Source of the DNA: Pararoseomonas baculiformis
GTDB lineage: Bacteria; Pseudomonadota; Alphaproteobacteria; Acetobacterales; Acetobacteraceae
Reading direction: 5' to 3'
Length of the DNA stretch: 64,000 nt
NCBI RefSeq assembly: GCF_017813395.1
Contig: NZ_JAGIZB010000007.1
Location: 154,831 to 218,830, forward strand
Shown: piece after piece, positions 49,877 through 59,598 of the stretch
How the letters are laid out: each line of letters begins with the position of its first letter
Numbering within the stretch: position 1 is the first letter of the stretch
Made by a program: the position numbers and the translations under genes
The notes under the pieces: generated by a model
Databases searched by the model: none
Seen by the model: the letters and a program-made list of their open reading frames with translations, nothing else
Told to the model about the DNA's origin: nothing

Positions 49877-51163
49877 CTAGCGGATGGCGGGCGCGAGTGC
49901 CCAGTCCCAACCCTGGCCGGCCATGCCGCGCTTCATGTAGCCCCGAAGAAAGCGTGCCCGTGCATCCGCCCCCTGCCGGGGAGCATTCAGGGTGGCGAGA
50001 ATGCGCGCCCAGTGCAGGTCCAGCATATGGAACACGTGGTCCGGGATGCGCCTCCCGGATGACGGCTTGGCCAACTCGGCCGCCCTGGCGAAAGCATCGT
50101 CCCAGCTTTCGGCCAGGTCTCCGGTCCGGCCTGTATGCGCAAGAAAGCCGGCAAACTTGGCCAGGGTGGGCCGCGCCACCAGTGCAGAGGGAACGTCATA
50201 AGCCGCCGCCGTGATGTAGCCGTGCAGGGAACTGCCAAGATGCAGCGCCGCATGGGCGATGGACCCCGCGATCTCCTGCAAGCTGAGTGGATCGTCCAGC
50301 ACGATATGGGGGCGCCGCATGAAGCGGCCGATACGGCGTGCATCGACCTCGTCCCCGTGACAGAGCCCCAGCGCGAGCAGGATCGGGGTCATGCCATGAG
50401 CGGCGGCGAAGCCTTCGATCTGCTCGGCCATTTCGGCGTGGGGCCGCTCCATCGAGCGCGCCTTTACATGGACCGTGAGAAAAGGGCCGCCGGCCTGCAC
50501 GGCCTTTCGCTCCAGCAGGCTCGCGAAGGCCGGGGCGAGCGCGGCGCGCGGCCAGACCCTGGCAATCTCGGCAGCCGTGTCAGGCACCACCTGCGGCATG
50601 ACGTGGGGAGAAACATGCAGGTTGTCCACGCTCGCGTCATCACGCACGGATACATGGTCGGCCGCCTGAAGGGCCTGGCGCAGCATCACATGGCCACGTA
50701 GCGGGGCAGCCAGAGGCCGCGGCACTCCGGGTGCATTCCAGGCGACAGGCAAGTTGTGGATCGCGGCCAGCAGGGTGGCACCAAGCCAGAGCCCTGCGTA
50801 AGCCCAGTCGAACATGCCCTCCTGCCTGTAGTCGGCGAGGTTCGCCGGACCGTTGTGAATGATGTTTCCTCCTCCGATGAGGAGTCCGGCCACGGCCCGC
50901 CTTTCGCTCAGCCCGTCGATGACACGGCTGGCATCACGCAGGCGGCGCGGCTCCGGGGCGCCGGCCAATCCAGTGAGGCTGTCCGTCGGCGAGACGGGAA
51001 CAACCTCGATGCCATGGGCCGCGAGGCGGTGGGCAGCGATGATGGGGAAAAGGAGATCGCCGTAGTTCTGAACGTCGAATGTTCCGAAGATCAGGGCGGT
51101 TGTCGGATGGTCTGCCAAGGACGTTGTCTCGCTCAAGGTTCCGTCATCCAGGCTCGCCTTCAA
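49877..51163 (-). CDS. Polysaccharide pyruvyl transferase family protein (428 aa)
   Basis: The third paralog: ALIFGTFDVQNYGDLLFPIIAAHRL, GLLIGGGNIIHN, WNAPGVPRPLA and HLGSSLHGYITAAAYDVPSALV. It is separated from the main operon by the 640-bp gap, so it is probably a separate unit. A TTG or ATG start further in is possible, but the first 15 residues are tolerated by the family. Confidence 0.85.
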   Translation of the reverse strand: MKASLDDGTLSETTSLADHPTTALIFGTFDVQNYGDLLFPIIAAHRLAAHGIEVVPVSPTDSLTGLAGAPEPRRLRDASRVIDGLSERRAVAGLLIGGGNIIHNGPANLADYRQEGMFDWAYAGLWLGATLLAAIHNLPVAWNAPGVPRPLAAPLRGHVMLRQALQAADHVSVRDDASVDNLHVSPHVMPQVVPDTAAEIARVWPRAALAPAFASLLERKAVQAGGPFLTVHVKARSMERPHAEMAEQIEGFAAAHGMTPILLALGLCHGDEVDARRIGRFMRRPHIVLDDPLSLQEIAGSIAHAALHLGSSLHGYITAAAYDVPSALVARPTLAKFAGFLAHTGRTGDLAESWDDAFARAAELAKPSSGRRIPDHVFHMLDLHWARILATLNAPRQGADARARFLRGYMKRGMAGQGWDWALAPAIR

Positions 51164-51429
51164 TCAAGCAGGGCCTGATGGCCGGGACGCAGTCCTCAGC
51201 CGGTTAACCCCGCGGGACGCGTCATCAGATTGCCAACGGAAAGCCGGACGTTCTACCCTTGCCCCGTAGCACGCAAACCGAGGCGTGAGGTTCAAGCCAT
51301 GCGCTTGGTTGCGGTCAACATCCTGGGGCTTGGCCGATCCGATTCCCCTTGCTCCCGTGTTTTGGCCGGTCGTGAACAGGTTTCACCCCGCGGCGCCTCC
51401 ATGCGCGTTCCGCGATACACCGGAACGTG

Positions 51430-53151
51430 ATGAAGGTTCGCAATGCAACGCCCGATGGGCAGGTCACGTCCTTGAAGCCTGATCGTCATCCAGGCGTCGT
51501 CGTCACGGATGCCGATGAACTGAGGCGCGTGGTCGCCGGGGCTGCCGCCCATGCCGTGCTGGAGCTCGCCGGCTCCCTCATGCTGACGGAATCCCTCCGG
51601 ATCGAACGGCCCCTGCACCTTCGTGCCGCATCCGGGCCACGTCCGGTCCTGAGCCTCTCAGGTGATGCCTGCGTCATGCTCGCAGCGGGCGCGGGCGGAA
51701 GCAGTCTCACCGGCATCGCGCTCACGGGCCGCGGACACCGCGCCCGCCCACTTCTCGAAATGCGCAGCGCCGCGGGCTGCGTTCTTCGTGACCTTCTGCT
51801 GACCGAGGGTGAAGGCGCTGGACTGGATGCCGGGCATTGCGACGGCCTCGTGCTGCGGAACGTGATACTCACCGAACTCGGGCTGCAAGGGGCAGCCTTC
51901 ACCGCCTGCGCCGCGCTGGATGCCGAGCTGGCGCTTTCTGGCATCGGCCGCCGGGCACGGTCCGCCGCTGTCACCCTGCAAGGCGGCAGCGGCGTGCTGC
52001 GCGTGCGGGCTGCCGATGTCTCAGGCAATGCCATCGCGCTGCAGCCTGGCGACGATGACAAGGATGCTGCGCACCAGGTGGAGCTGCAGGCCAGCCAGTG
52101 CTTCCGCGGCCTGGCCGTGATGGGGCAGGCCGAACGCGTGGTGAAGGGCACGCTTGCGCAGGTGGTGGCGGAAGAAATGGAGGATTGCGCGGTGCTGCTC
52201 AGCAACTGCCGCGCCGTCACCCTTGATCTGCATGCCCGGAAGGGCGCGGCGCTGCACATGGGCGGCGCCGCCGGGGCGCGCGAATGCCGGGTCACCCTGC
52301 GCTCCGATCGCCCGGGGCAGATCGTCCAGCGCGGTGGCAGCGGCGCCAACATCGTCGTGGAGGAGCCGCTCTCCGCCTGGCCGGCTGGTGAACCGCCGCC
52401 ACGCCATGCCAGCTGGCAGGCCCATTCGGTGGAGGAAACCTGCCATATCTGCGGCTGGCATGGCCGCTTCCGTCGTACGCACCGCCTGCTGCGCGAAACC
52501 TTCGCCTGCCCGGCCTGCCGCGCGACCCTGCGCTACCGGGCCCAGGCTGCTGCCCTGCTCTCCGCCGTTGCGGGCGGCGGCCATGCCACGCTGAAGGCCC
52601 TTGCGGAGTCCGGCTGGTTCGAGGGCAGCGCGGTGTTCGAGCCTGGGCAATCCGGGCCTCTCCGCCCCTATCTTTCCCGTGCGGGACGCTACCATGCCTC
52701 CGTCTTTCGCTCGGGCATCCCGAGCGGCGAAATGGTGAATGGCGTGGAATGCCAGGATCTGACGGCCACGAGCTTCGCCGATGCGAGCTTCGACCTCGTG
52801 GTCACCTCGGACATCATGGAGCATGTGCGGCGCCCGGAGCGTGCCTGGGCCGAGATCCGACGGATCCTGAAGCCCGGCGGCTTCCACGTGTTCTCCATCC
52901 CGCTGATGGCACCGATGCCGCGGCGTTCCGTAGCCCGTGTGGACACAACGGGCGATGCCGATATCCATCTGTTGCCGCCTGTCTATCACGGAGACGGCGC
53001 AGGCGGGCTTTCGCTCGTCTATACCGATTTCGGGGCAGATCTCCTGGATAAGCTGGCAGCCCATGGGCTACCGACCCAGGCGCTTCCCTATCCCGGCGGA
53101 GACCCGGTCTGCGGCCCCGTGCTCAGCTTCGTTTCACGCCGGGACCCATGA
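51430..53151 (+). CDS. Beta-helix / zinc-ribbon / SAM methyltransferase fusion (573 aa)
   Basis: The start at 51430 (MKVRNATPD) is preferred; a GTG lies one codon upstream. Residues about 25-310 look like a right-handed beta-helix (repeating LSL, VLRDLL, LVLRNVIL turns). A zinc ribbon follows: CHICGW at about 339-344 and CPACR at about 361-365. The C-terminal 190 residues resemble a methyltransferase: DLVVTSDIMEHVRRPERAWAEIRRILKPGGF. Motif I (usual GxGxG) reads EPGQSGPL and may be altered. It is divergent from the glycan genes and probably acts on the same envelope polymer. Confidence 0.65.
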   Translation: MKVRNATPDGQVTSLKPDRHPGVVVTDADELRRVVAGAAAHAVLELAGSLMLTESLRIERPLHLRAASGPRPVLSLSGDACVMLAAGAGGSSLTGIALTGRGHRARPLLEMRSAAGCVLRDLLLTEGEGAGLDAGHCDGLVLRNVILTELGLQGAAFTACAALDAELALSGIGRRARSAAVTLQGGSGVLRVRAADVSGNAIALQPGDDDKDAAHQVELQASQCFRGLAVMGQAERVVKGTLAQVVAEEMEDCAVLLSNCRAVTLDLHARKGAALHMGGAAGARECRVTLRSDRPGQIVQRGGSGANIVVEEPLSAWPAGEPPPRHASWQAHSVEETCHICGWHGRFRRTHRLLRETFACPACRATLRYRAQAAALLSAVAGGGHATLKALAESGWFEGSAVFEPGQSGPLRPYLSRAGRYHASVFRSGIPSGEMVNGVECQDLTATSFADASFDLVVTSDIMEHVRRPERAWAEIRRILKPGGFHVFSIPLMAPMPRRSVARVDTTGDADIHLLPPVYHGDGAGGLSLVYTDFGADLLDKLAAHGLPTQALPYPGGDPVCGPVLSFVSRRDP

Positions 53152-53311
53152 CGCTTCCGGCCCTTCCAGCTGCTGCGGCATGCGGGCAAATGAAAGGATA
53201 ACATGCCGGTGCGGTCCGCGCGGATCATGGCCGGGCCATCCCCGCCGCCGGCCCTGGAACCTCCCCGGAAATGCGGCGTTGAAACCCGCCGAGGCCAATC
53301 GGAGGTCACGC

Positions 53312-54913
53312 ATGGCTGAAACCCTCTGGTGGCAGCATGGTGTCGTCTACCAGATCTATCCCCGCTCCTTTCAGGACAGCGATGGCGACGGCATCGGCGA
53401 CCTCGCCGGCATCCGCCAGCGTCTTGACCATCTCTGCTGGCTCGGGGTGGACGCGGCCTGGATCTCTCCGGTCTTTCCCTCGCCTATGGCCGATTTCGGC
53501 TATGATGTCAGCGATTACTGCGGGATCGCCCCCCTCTTCGGCAGCATCGCCGACATGGACCGGCTGATCGGGGAAGCGCATGAGCGCGGCCTGAAGGTGA
53601 TCCTCGACTTCGTGCCGAACCACAGCTCCGACCAGCATCCCTGGTTCCTGGAAAGCCGCTCCTCCCGCGATAATCCCAGGCGGGACTGGTACATCTGGCG
53701 CGACCCCGCGCCCGATGGCGGGCCGCCGAACAATTGGCTGGCGAATTTCGGGGGAAGCGGCTGGGAGTTCGACCCGAGCACGGGCCAGTACTATTTCCAC
53801 AGCTTCCTGAAGGAGCAACCGGACCTCAACTGGCGCAACCCCGCGGTGCGCGAGGCCATGTATGACGCGCTGCGCTTCTGGCTGGACCGCGGCGTGGACG
53901 GGTTCCGCGTCGATGTGATCTGGCTTCTCGTGAAGGATGACCAATTCCGGGACAACCCGCCCAATCCCGCCTGGCAGCCGCATGAGGCGGGCATCGGGCA
54001 GTTGCTGCAGCTCTACTCGGCCGACCGCCCCGAAACGCTGGAGGTGGTGGAGGAAATGCGCGCGGTGCTGGACGCCTATCCCGAGCGCGTGCTGATCGGG
54101 GAGATCTACCTGCCGATCGAAAGGTTCGTCGCCTATTACGGGCGGGATATGAAGGGCGCGCATCTCCCCTTTAACTTCCAGCTGATCTTTGCCGCATGGA
54201 ATGCCACGCAGATTGCCCGCATCGTCGCGGAATATGAGGCGGCGCTGCCCGAGGGCGGGTGGCCCAACTGGGTGCTGGGTAACCATGACCAGAAGCGCAT
54301 CGCAACGCGCGTGGGCCAGGCCGGCGCGAGGTTGGCCGCGATGCTGCTCCTCACGCTGCGGGGCACGCCAACCCTCTACTATGGCGATGAGTTGGGGCTG
54401 GAGAATGTCCCGATCCCGCCCGAGCGCGCCCAGGACCCCTGGGAGAGGAACGAGCCCGGCCTCGGCCTGGGGCGCGATCCCGCTCGCACACCCATGCCCT
54501 GGGACGGGACGGAGAGGGCCGGCTTCACCACCGGCGAGCCCTGGCTGCCGCTGAACCACGACCATGCGGCGCGCAACGTCGCCGCCGCGAAGCGCGAGCC
54601 AGGCTCTCTCCTGAACCTCTACCGGCGCCTGATCGCGCTGCGCCGGGCCGAAGAGGCGCTGAACAGGGGCGAATACCGTGCCGCCCACGCCGAGGGCGAC
54701 GTTCTTGTCTTCGAGCGCCGCAGCGCCGCGGGCGACAGGCTGCTGGTCGCGCTGAATTTCGGGAAGGCGCCCGCGCGCATTCCGCTGCCGCAGGATGTCA
54801 CGCAGGCCCGCCTCCTGCTCTCCACCGTCCCGGCGCGGGAAGAGGCAGTGCTGCGGGCGGAACTTGACCTGGAAGGCGAGGAGGGCGTGATCCTGGCGCT
54901 CGGCCGGGCCTGA
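53312..54913 (+). CDS. GH13 alpha-glucosidase-like enzyme (533 aa)
   Basis: The start at 53312 has GGAGG. GH13 landmarks: QIYPRSFQDSDGDGIGDLAGI, the nucleophile Asp in GFRVDV (about 201), the acid Glu in LIGEIY (about 264) and the third Asp in GNHDQ (about 326), followed by DGTERAGFTTGEPW. The layout matches oligo-1,6- or alpha-1,4-glucosidases. No signal peptide is seen, so it probably acts in the cytoplasm on small maltooligosaccharides or trehalose-related sugars. Confidence 0.85.
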   Translation: MAETLWWQHGVVYQIYPRSFQDSDGDGIGDLAGIRQRLDHLCWLGVDAAWISPVFPSPMADFGYDVSDYCGIAPLFGSIADMDRLIGEAHERGLKVILDFVPNHSSDQHPWFLESRSSRDNPRRDWYIWRDPAPDGGPPNNWLANFGGSGWEFDPSTGQYYFHSFLKEQPDLNWRNPAVREAMYDALRFWLDRGVDGFRVDVIWLLVKDDQFRDNPPNPAWQPHEAGIGQLLQLYSADRPETLEVVEEMRAVLDAYPERVLIGEIYLPIERFVAYYGRDMKGAHLPFNFQLIFAAWNATQIARIVAEYEAALPEGGWPNWVLGNHDQKRIATRVGQAGARLAAMLLLTLRGTPTLYYGDELGLENVPIPPERAQDPWERNEPGLGLGRDPARTPMPWDGTERAGFTTGEPWLPLNHDHAARNVAAAKREPGSLLNLYRRLIALRRAEEALNRGEYRAAHAEGDVLVFERRSAAGDRLLVALNFGKAPARIPLPQDVTQARLLLSTVPAREEAVLRAELDLEGEEGVILALGRA

Positions 54914-54947
54914 TCACCTTGCCACACCCCCTCCGGAAGCTGCGCTG

Positions 54948-56612
54948 ATGATCACCGATCTCTGGTACAAGCACGCCGTCATCTACTGCCTCTCGGTCGG
55001 CTCCTACATGGATGCCAATGGCGATGGGATCGGCGACTTCGAGGGGCTGACGAGGCGGCTGGATTACATCCAGGGCCTCGGCATCACCACCATCTGGCTC
55101 ATGCCCTTCCAGCCATCCCCCAGGCGGGACCACGGCTATGACGTGACTGATTATTACGGGGTGGACCCCGCCTATGGCACGCTGGGCGACTTCGTGGAGT
55201 TCACGCATGGCTGCCACCAGCGCGGGATGCGGGTGATCATCGATCTGGTCATCAATCACACCTCGATCGACCATCCCTGGTTCCAGGCAGCGCGGCGGGA
55301 CCCGAAGTCGCCTTACAGGGACTGGTACGTCTGGTCGAACAAGAAGCCGCCGCATGCGGGAAAGGGCATGGTCTTCCCCGGCGTGCAGGACACGACCTGG
55401 ACCCGTGATCCCGTGGCGAAGGCCTGGTACTTCCACCGTTTCTACGAGTTTCAGCCCGATCTCAACACATCCAATCCCCATGTGCAGGCGGAGATCCTGA
55501 AGATCATGGGCTTCTGGCTGGAACTGGGCGTCTCCGGCTTCCGGATGGACGCGGTGCCCTTCGTGATCGGCACCAAGGGCCCGGAGGTGGAGGAGCCGGT
55601 ACAGCGCTACGACATGCTGCGCGACTTCCGCGAATTCCTGCAGTGGCGGCGCGGCGACGCCATCATCCTCGCCGAGGCCAATGTTTCGCCGGAGCAGCGC
55701 CAGGAGTATTTCGGCGAGGATGGCGATCGGCTGCACATGATGTTCAACTTCCACGTCAACCAGCGCCTGTTCCTCTCCCTCGCCACCTCGGACAAGCAGC
55801 CGCTGGAACAGGCCCTGGATGAGACGCGGCCGCATCGCGCCACGGCGCAATGGGGCATGTTCCTGCGGAACCATGACGAGCTCGATCTCGGCCGTCTTCC
55901 GGACGAGGCGAGGGAGGCCGTGTTCCAGGCCTTCGGCCCGGATCCCTCCATGCAGCTCTATGGGCGTGGCATCCGGCGCCGCCTGGCGCCGATGCTACAG
56001 GGCGACCAGCGCCGCTACGAGCTGGCGACCAGCCTCATGCTCACCCTCCCCGGCACGCCGGTCTTTCGCTATGGCGACGAGATCGGCATGGGCGATGACC
56101 TCAGCCTGCCGGAGCGCGACTGCGCCCGCACCACCATGCAGTGGTCTGCCGAACCGCGGGGCGGATTCAGCAAGAAGATGGACAACGCCAAGCCCACCAT
56201 TTCCGGCGGCCCCTATGGTTTCGAGCATGTGAATGTCGCCTCGCAGCGGCGCGACCCGTCCTCCATCCTCAACTGGACGGAACGCATGATCCGCATGCGG
56301 CGCGAAGTGCCCGAGATCGGCTGGGGCGACTACGCGACGATCGACACGGATGCGAAGGATGTTCTCGCGCTCCGCTATGACTGGCGGAAGAACTCCGTGC
56401 TCTTCCTCCACAATCTCAGCCCCGAGCCGCGGGAGGTGCATTTCACCCCGGGCGTGGAGGGGTCCCATGACAGCCTGCTGGTGAACCTGCTTTCGGAGGA
56501 GCACAGCAAGCCGGACGATAAGGGCTGCCACACCGTGCTGATGGAGCCCTACGGGTATCGCTGGTTCCGCGTGGGTGGGCTGGACTACCTCCTGCGGCGC
56601 AGCGAGATCTAG
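54948..56612 (+). CDS. GH13 trehalose synthase-like enzyme (554 aa)
   Basis: The opening LWYKHAVIYCLSVGSYMDANGDGIGDFEGL, HGYDVTDYYGVDPAYG, the Asp nucleophile in GFRMDAV (about 201), Glu in LAEANV (about 243) and Asp in RNHDEL (about 310) match the maltose alpha-D-glucosyltransferase (TreS)-like group. SQRRDPSSILNW and LLRRSEI are consistent with that group. It follows the first GH13 gene by 34 bp. The two probably act on the same glucose storage or osmolyte pool. Confidence 0.8.
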   Translation: MITDLWYKHAVIYCLSVGSYMDANGDGIGDFEGLTRRLDYIQGLGITTIWLMPFQPSPRRDHGYDVTDYYGVDPAYGTLGDFVEFTHGCHQRGMRVIIDLVINHTSIDHPWFQAARRDPKSPYRDWYVWSNKKPPHAGKGMVFPGVQDTTWTRDPVAKAWYFHRFYEFQPDLNTSNPHVQAEILKIMGFWLELGVSGFRMDAVPFVIGTKGPEVEEPVQRYDMLRDFREFLQWRRGDAIILAEANVSPEQRQEYFGEDGDRLHMMFNFHVNQRLFLSLATSDKQPLEQALDETRPHRATAQWGMFLRNHDELDLGRLPDEAREAVFQAFGPDPSMQLYGRGIRRRLAPMLQGDQRRYELATSLMLTLPGTPVFRYGDEIGMGDDLSLPERDCARTTMQWSAEPRGGFSKKMDNAKPTISGGPYGFEHVNVASQRRDPSSILNWTERMIRMRREVPEIGWGDYATIDTDAKDVLALRYDWRKNSVLFLHNLSPEPREVHFTPGVEGSHDSLLVNLLSEEHSKPDDKGCHTVLMEPYGYRWFRVGGLDYLLRRSEI

Positions 56613-56623
56613 GCGGCACTCCC

Positions 56624-57616
56624 CTACCGCATCCGGCGCCCGAGCAGCACGCCAAGGCCGCAGGCCGCCGCCAGCGCGGCCGCTCCCAGCCCGAAGCGGG
56701 CTGCCCCGCCGGAGATGCAGGGCGCGCCATTCGTTCCCTCGAAGCGGCCATCCACGCTGTGCAGGCCGCGCACGGGCGCGAAGAGATTGCCCTCCCGCGG
56801 CGCCTGCAGCGGCTCGTCTCCCATCTGCCCTTCCACCGCATTGCGCGCGAGGTAGCGGTCCGCCAGCCCCGGCGCGAGCATGTCGCCGAGGATGGCGGCC
56901 ATGGTCGGCAGGCCGAGCCAGTATTCCCGCGCCGGACGATGCAGCGCCGCCACCACGGCGCGGGCAGCCGTGTCGGGCGTGATGGGCTTGCCCGCCGGCC
57001 GGGGCTGGAAAGGCAGGCGCGTCCGGGCCCAGGAGAATTGCGGGGTGTTCACCGCGGGCAGGTGCACCTCCGTCACGCGGATGCGGCTTTGCTCATGCTG
57101 CAGTTCGGAGCGCAGGGATTCGGTGAATCCGGTGATCGCGTGCTTGGCCCCGCAATAGGCGCTCTGCAGCGGGATGGAGCGATAGGCGAGCGCCGAGCCG
57201 ACCTGCAGGATCACCCCGGCATTGGCACGCCGCATGGGCCGCAGCGCCGCCATGGTGCCATGGACATAGCCGAGATAGGTCACCTCCGTGACGCGGCGGA
57301 ACTCCTCGGCCGAAATGTCGTGCAGCGGCGCGAAGATGGTGACCATCGCGCAGTTCACCCAGGCATCGATGCCGCCGAACAGCCGCTCGGCTTCCGTTGC
57401 TGCGGCGAAGACCGCATCGGCATCCGCGACATCGCAAGGCAGGGGCAGCGCCTCTCCCCCCGAGGCGCGGATCGTCTCCGCCAGGCCGCGCAGCGCCGCC
57501 GCGTCGCGCGCAATCAGGCCAAGGCGCCAGCCCTCCCGGGCCAGCCGAAGGGCCACGGCCCGCCCTACCCCCGCCGAGGCACCGGTCACCACCGCCACCC
57601 GCCCGATCTCGCTCAT
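56624..57616 (-). CDS. Short-chain dehydrogenase/reductase with membrane tail (330 aa)
   Basis: The start at 57616 (MSEIGRVAVVTGASAG) has GGAGGG. SDR motifs: VAVVTGASAGVGRAVA, CDVADADA, NCAMVT (usually NNAG, here altered) and the catalytic SALAYRSIPLQSAYCGAKHAI with Tyr-x-x-x-Lys. The last 80 residues extend past the SDR core and end in a hydrophobic segment (GLGAAALAAACGLGVLLG), so the protein may be membrane-anchored. It is convergent with the GH13 operon. Confidence 0.8.
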   Translation of the reverse strand: MSEIGRVAVVTGASAGVGRAVALRLAREGWRLGLIARDAAALRGLAETIRASGGEALPLPCDVADADAVFAAATEAERLFGGIDAWVNCAMVTIFAPLHDISAEEFRRVTEVTYLGYVHGTMAALRPMRRANAGVILQVGSALAYRSIPLQSAYCGAKHAITGFTESLRSELQHEQSRIRVTEVHLPAVNTPQFSWARTRLPFQPRPAGKPITPDTAARAVVAALHRPAREYWLGLPTMAAILGDMLAPGLADRYLARNAVEGQMGDEPLQAPREGNLFAPVRGLHSVDGRFEGTNGAPCISGGAARFGLGAAALAAACGLGVLLGRRMR

Positions 57617-57736
57617 GCGCACCCTCCCGCCTTGCCGGTGTTCCGGGGCTGCCCCCCGGGGCATGGCCTTGCGGTAAAGGGCGGCGGGGCTTGGTGGTTG
57701 CGGCCGGTGCCGGCCGCGTCACCGCCTAGCGGCGCG

Positions 57737-58336
57737 TCAGCCCGCTTCGCCCCGGGGCAGCGCATGGGCGAGCAGCGCCCTGCCGCTGCGCTCCAGCGCA
57801 TTCCCCGCCTCCTCGGCGCCGAGATAGGCAGCGGCCGCGAAAGCGCCTTCGACGAGGATCAGCAGCGCGTCGCCCAGCATCTCCGGATCCGCGGCGCCAG
57901 CCTCGGCCGAGACGCGGCGCAGGTCATCCTGCATCTTCCGCTTGTAGGCATCGGCCACCTTGCGGGCGGGATGCTCCGGGTCGGGGAATTCGGCGATCGC
58001 AAGGCCCAGGGCACAGCCCCGGAAGCCGGGCTGGCGCAGCTCCGCCACGGCGGCCGCCAGATAGGCCGCGGGCCGCTCCGCCGGCGGGCGGGAGGTGCCG
58101 ATGGCCTGCTCGTACCAGCATTCCTCCTCCCGGCAGTCGTCCCGCAGGATCTCGGCGATCAGCTCATCCTTGGAGGGAAAGGCCCGGTACAGGCTGATTT
58201 TCGTGGTGCCGGCCACGCGGCACAGCTCCTCCACGCCGGTCGCCCGGATGCCCTGCTTGTAGAACAGTTCCCGCGCCACCTCCCGCAGTCGCTCCGCCGC
58301 GGAGCGGCGTGGCTGGGTCTTCGTGGCGTCTGTCAC
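57737..58336 (-). CDS. TetR-family transcription regulator (199 aa)
   Basis: A GTG start at 58336. The N-terminal HTH reads ERLREVARELFYKQGIRATGVEELCRVAGTTKISLYRAFPSKDELI, typical of TetR. The C-terminal part is a helical ligand domain. It is divergent from the RND efflux operon and a perfect 19-bp dyad lies between them, so it probably represses the pump and itself. Confidence 0.85.
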   Translation of the reverse strand: MTDATKTQPRRSAAERLREVARELFYKQGIRATGVEELCRVAGTTKISLYRAFPSKDELIAEILRDDCREEECWYEQAIGTSRPPAERPAAYLAAAVAELRQPGFRGCALGLAIAEFPDPEHPARKVADAYKRKMQDDLRRVSAEAGAADPEMLGDALLILVEGAFAAAAYLGAEEAGNALERSGRALLAHALPRGEAG

Positions 58337-58387
58337 TGGCTCTCTCCTGTTCCGCGGGCCGCAAAGCAGCGTTCACGCGCCCTTGCA

Positions 58388-58434
58388 ATGTTACCGACCG
58401 GTTCGTATCAATGTGACGAACCGGTCGGTAACAT
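58388..58434. promoter_or_regulatory. TetR operator, perfect 19-bp inverted repeat
   Basis: ATGTTACCGACCGGTTCGT (58388-58406) and its exact complement (58416-58434) are separated by 9 bp. Inside each arm ACCGACCGGT is itself nearly palindromic. It lies between the divergent TetR and RND genes, 51-97 bp from the TetR start and 21-67 bp from the adaptor start. Confidence 0.85.
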
Positions 58435-58455
58435 CCGGCCACCCGGAGATTGGCC

Positions 58456-59586
58456 ATGCCAACACCATTCCGCAAGAGCCTGCTGCCCCTGGCACTCGCC
58501 CTCGCCCTTCCCACCCTGCCCCTGTCGGCCCAGCCCGCCCCGCCGACCGTCACCGTCTCCGAGCCCGTTCGCCGGAACGTGACGGAGTGGGAGGAGCATA
58601 TCGCCCGGCTGGAGCCCTCCGCCCGGGTGGAGCTGCGCCCCCGCGTATCCGGCCAGGTGGAGAAGGTGCATTTCCGCGATGGCCAGATCGTCCGGGCGGG
58701 CGACCTGCTCTTCAGCCTCGATCGCCAGCCCTTCGACATCGCGGTGGACAGCGCCCGGGCCGAGCTGGCGAAGGCCGAGGCGAAGCTGGAACTCGCCCGG
58801 CAGGAAATCGACCGCACCTCTTCGCTCGTGCGGGACCGCTATGCCCCGCAGGCCCAGCTGGACACGCGCCGTGCCGCCCAGCGGGACGCGGAGGCGCAGC
58901 TGGCCGATGCCCGCGCCCGGCTCCGCCAGGCCGAGCTGGAGCGGAGCTGGGCCGAGGTGCGCGCCCCGCAATCCGGCCGGGTCTCCGACCGGCGCGTGGA
59001 TGCCGGCAACCTCGTCCAGGCCGGGTCCACGCTGCTGACCACCATCGTCGCACTGGACCCGATCTATGCCAGCTTCGACCTGAGCGAGGCCGATTACCTC
59101 CGCTTCTCCCGCCGCGGGGGCTCCCGCCCTGGCGACGAGGGCGCCGAGCCGGTGCGGCTGCGCCTGGCCGATGAAAGCGGCTGGGATCGCCAGGGCCGGC
59201 TGGACTTCCTGGATACGGGGCTGGATGCCCGTTCCGGCACCATCCGCGCCCGCGCCACCCTCCCCAACCCTGATCTCTTCCTCACGCCCGGCAGCTTCGC
59301 CCGGCTGCGCCTGCGCGCCGGGGAAGGCGAGGTTCTGATGGTGCCCGACGCCGCCATCGCCGCCGACCAGGCCGCGCGGGTGGTGATGACGGTGGCGGCC
59401 GACGGCACGGTGGTGGCCAAGCCGGTCTCCCTCGGCCCGGTGGTGGACGGGCTGCGCGTGGTGCGCGGCGGCCTCTCGCCAGAGGACCAGGTGATCACCG
59501 CCGGGCTGCATCTCGCCCGTCCCGGCGCTCGGGTCACGGCGGAGGTGAAGCGCATCGCCCCGGCCCGCCTGGCCGAAGCGCGCTGA
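58456..59586 (+). CDS. RND efflux adaptor (membrane fusion protein, 376 aa)
   Basis: A signal peptide (MPTPFRKSLLPLALALALPTLPLSAQ) precedes barrel-sandwich (EKVHFRDGQIVRAGDLLFSLD), helical hairpin (AKAEAKLELARQEIDRTS) and the second half of the sandwich (SWAEVRAPQSGRVSDRRV), then the beta-barrel region. It bridges the RND pump to an outer-membrane channel. It starts 21 bp after the TetR operator. Confidence 0.9.
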   Translation: MPTPFRKSLLPLALALALPTLPLSAQPAPPTVTVSEPVRRNVTEWEEHIARLEPSARVELRPRVSGQVEKVHFRDGQIVRAGDLLFSLDRQPFDIAVDSARAELAKAEAKLELARQEIDRTSSLVRDRYAPQAQLDTRRAAQRDAEAQLADARARLRQAELERSWAEVRAPQSGRVSDRRVDAGNLVQAGSTLLTTIVALDPIYASFDLSEADYLRFSRRGGSRPGDEGAEPVRLRLADESGWDRQGRLDFLDTGLDARSGTIRARATLPNPDLFLTPGSFARLRLRAGEGEVLMVPDAAIAADQAARVVMTVAADGTVVAKPVSLGPVVDGLRVVRGGLSPEDQVITAGLHLARPGARVTAEVKRIAPARLAEAR

Positions 59587-59598
59587 GGAACCGCCGCC

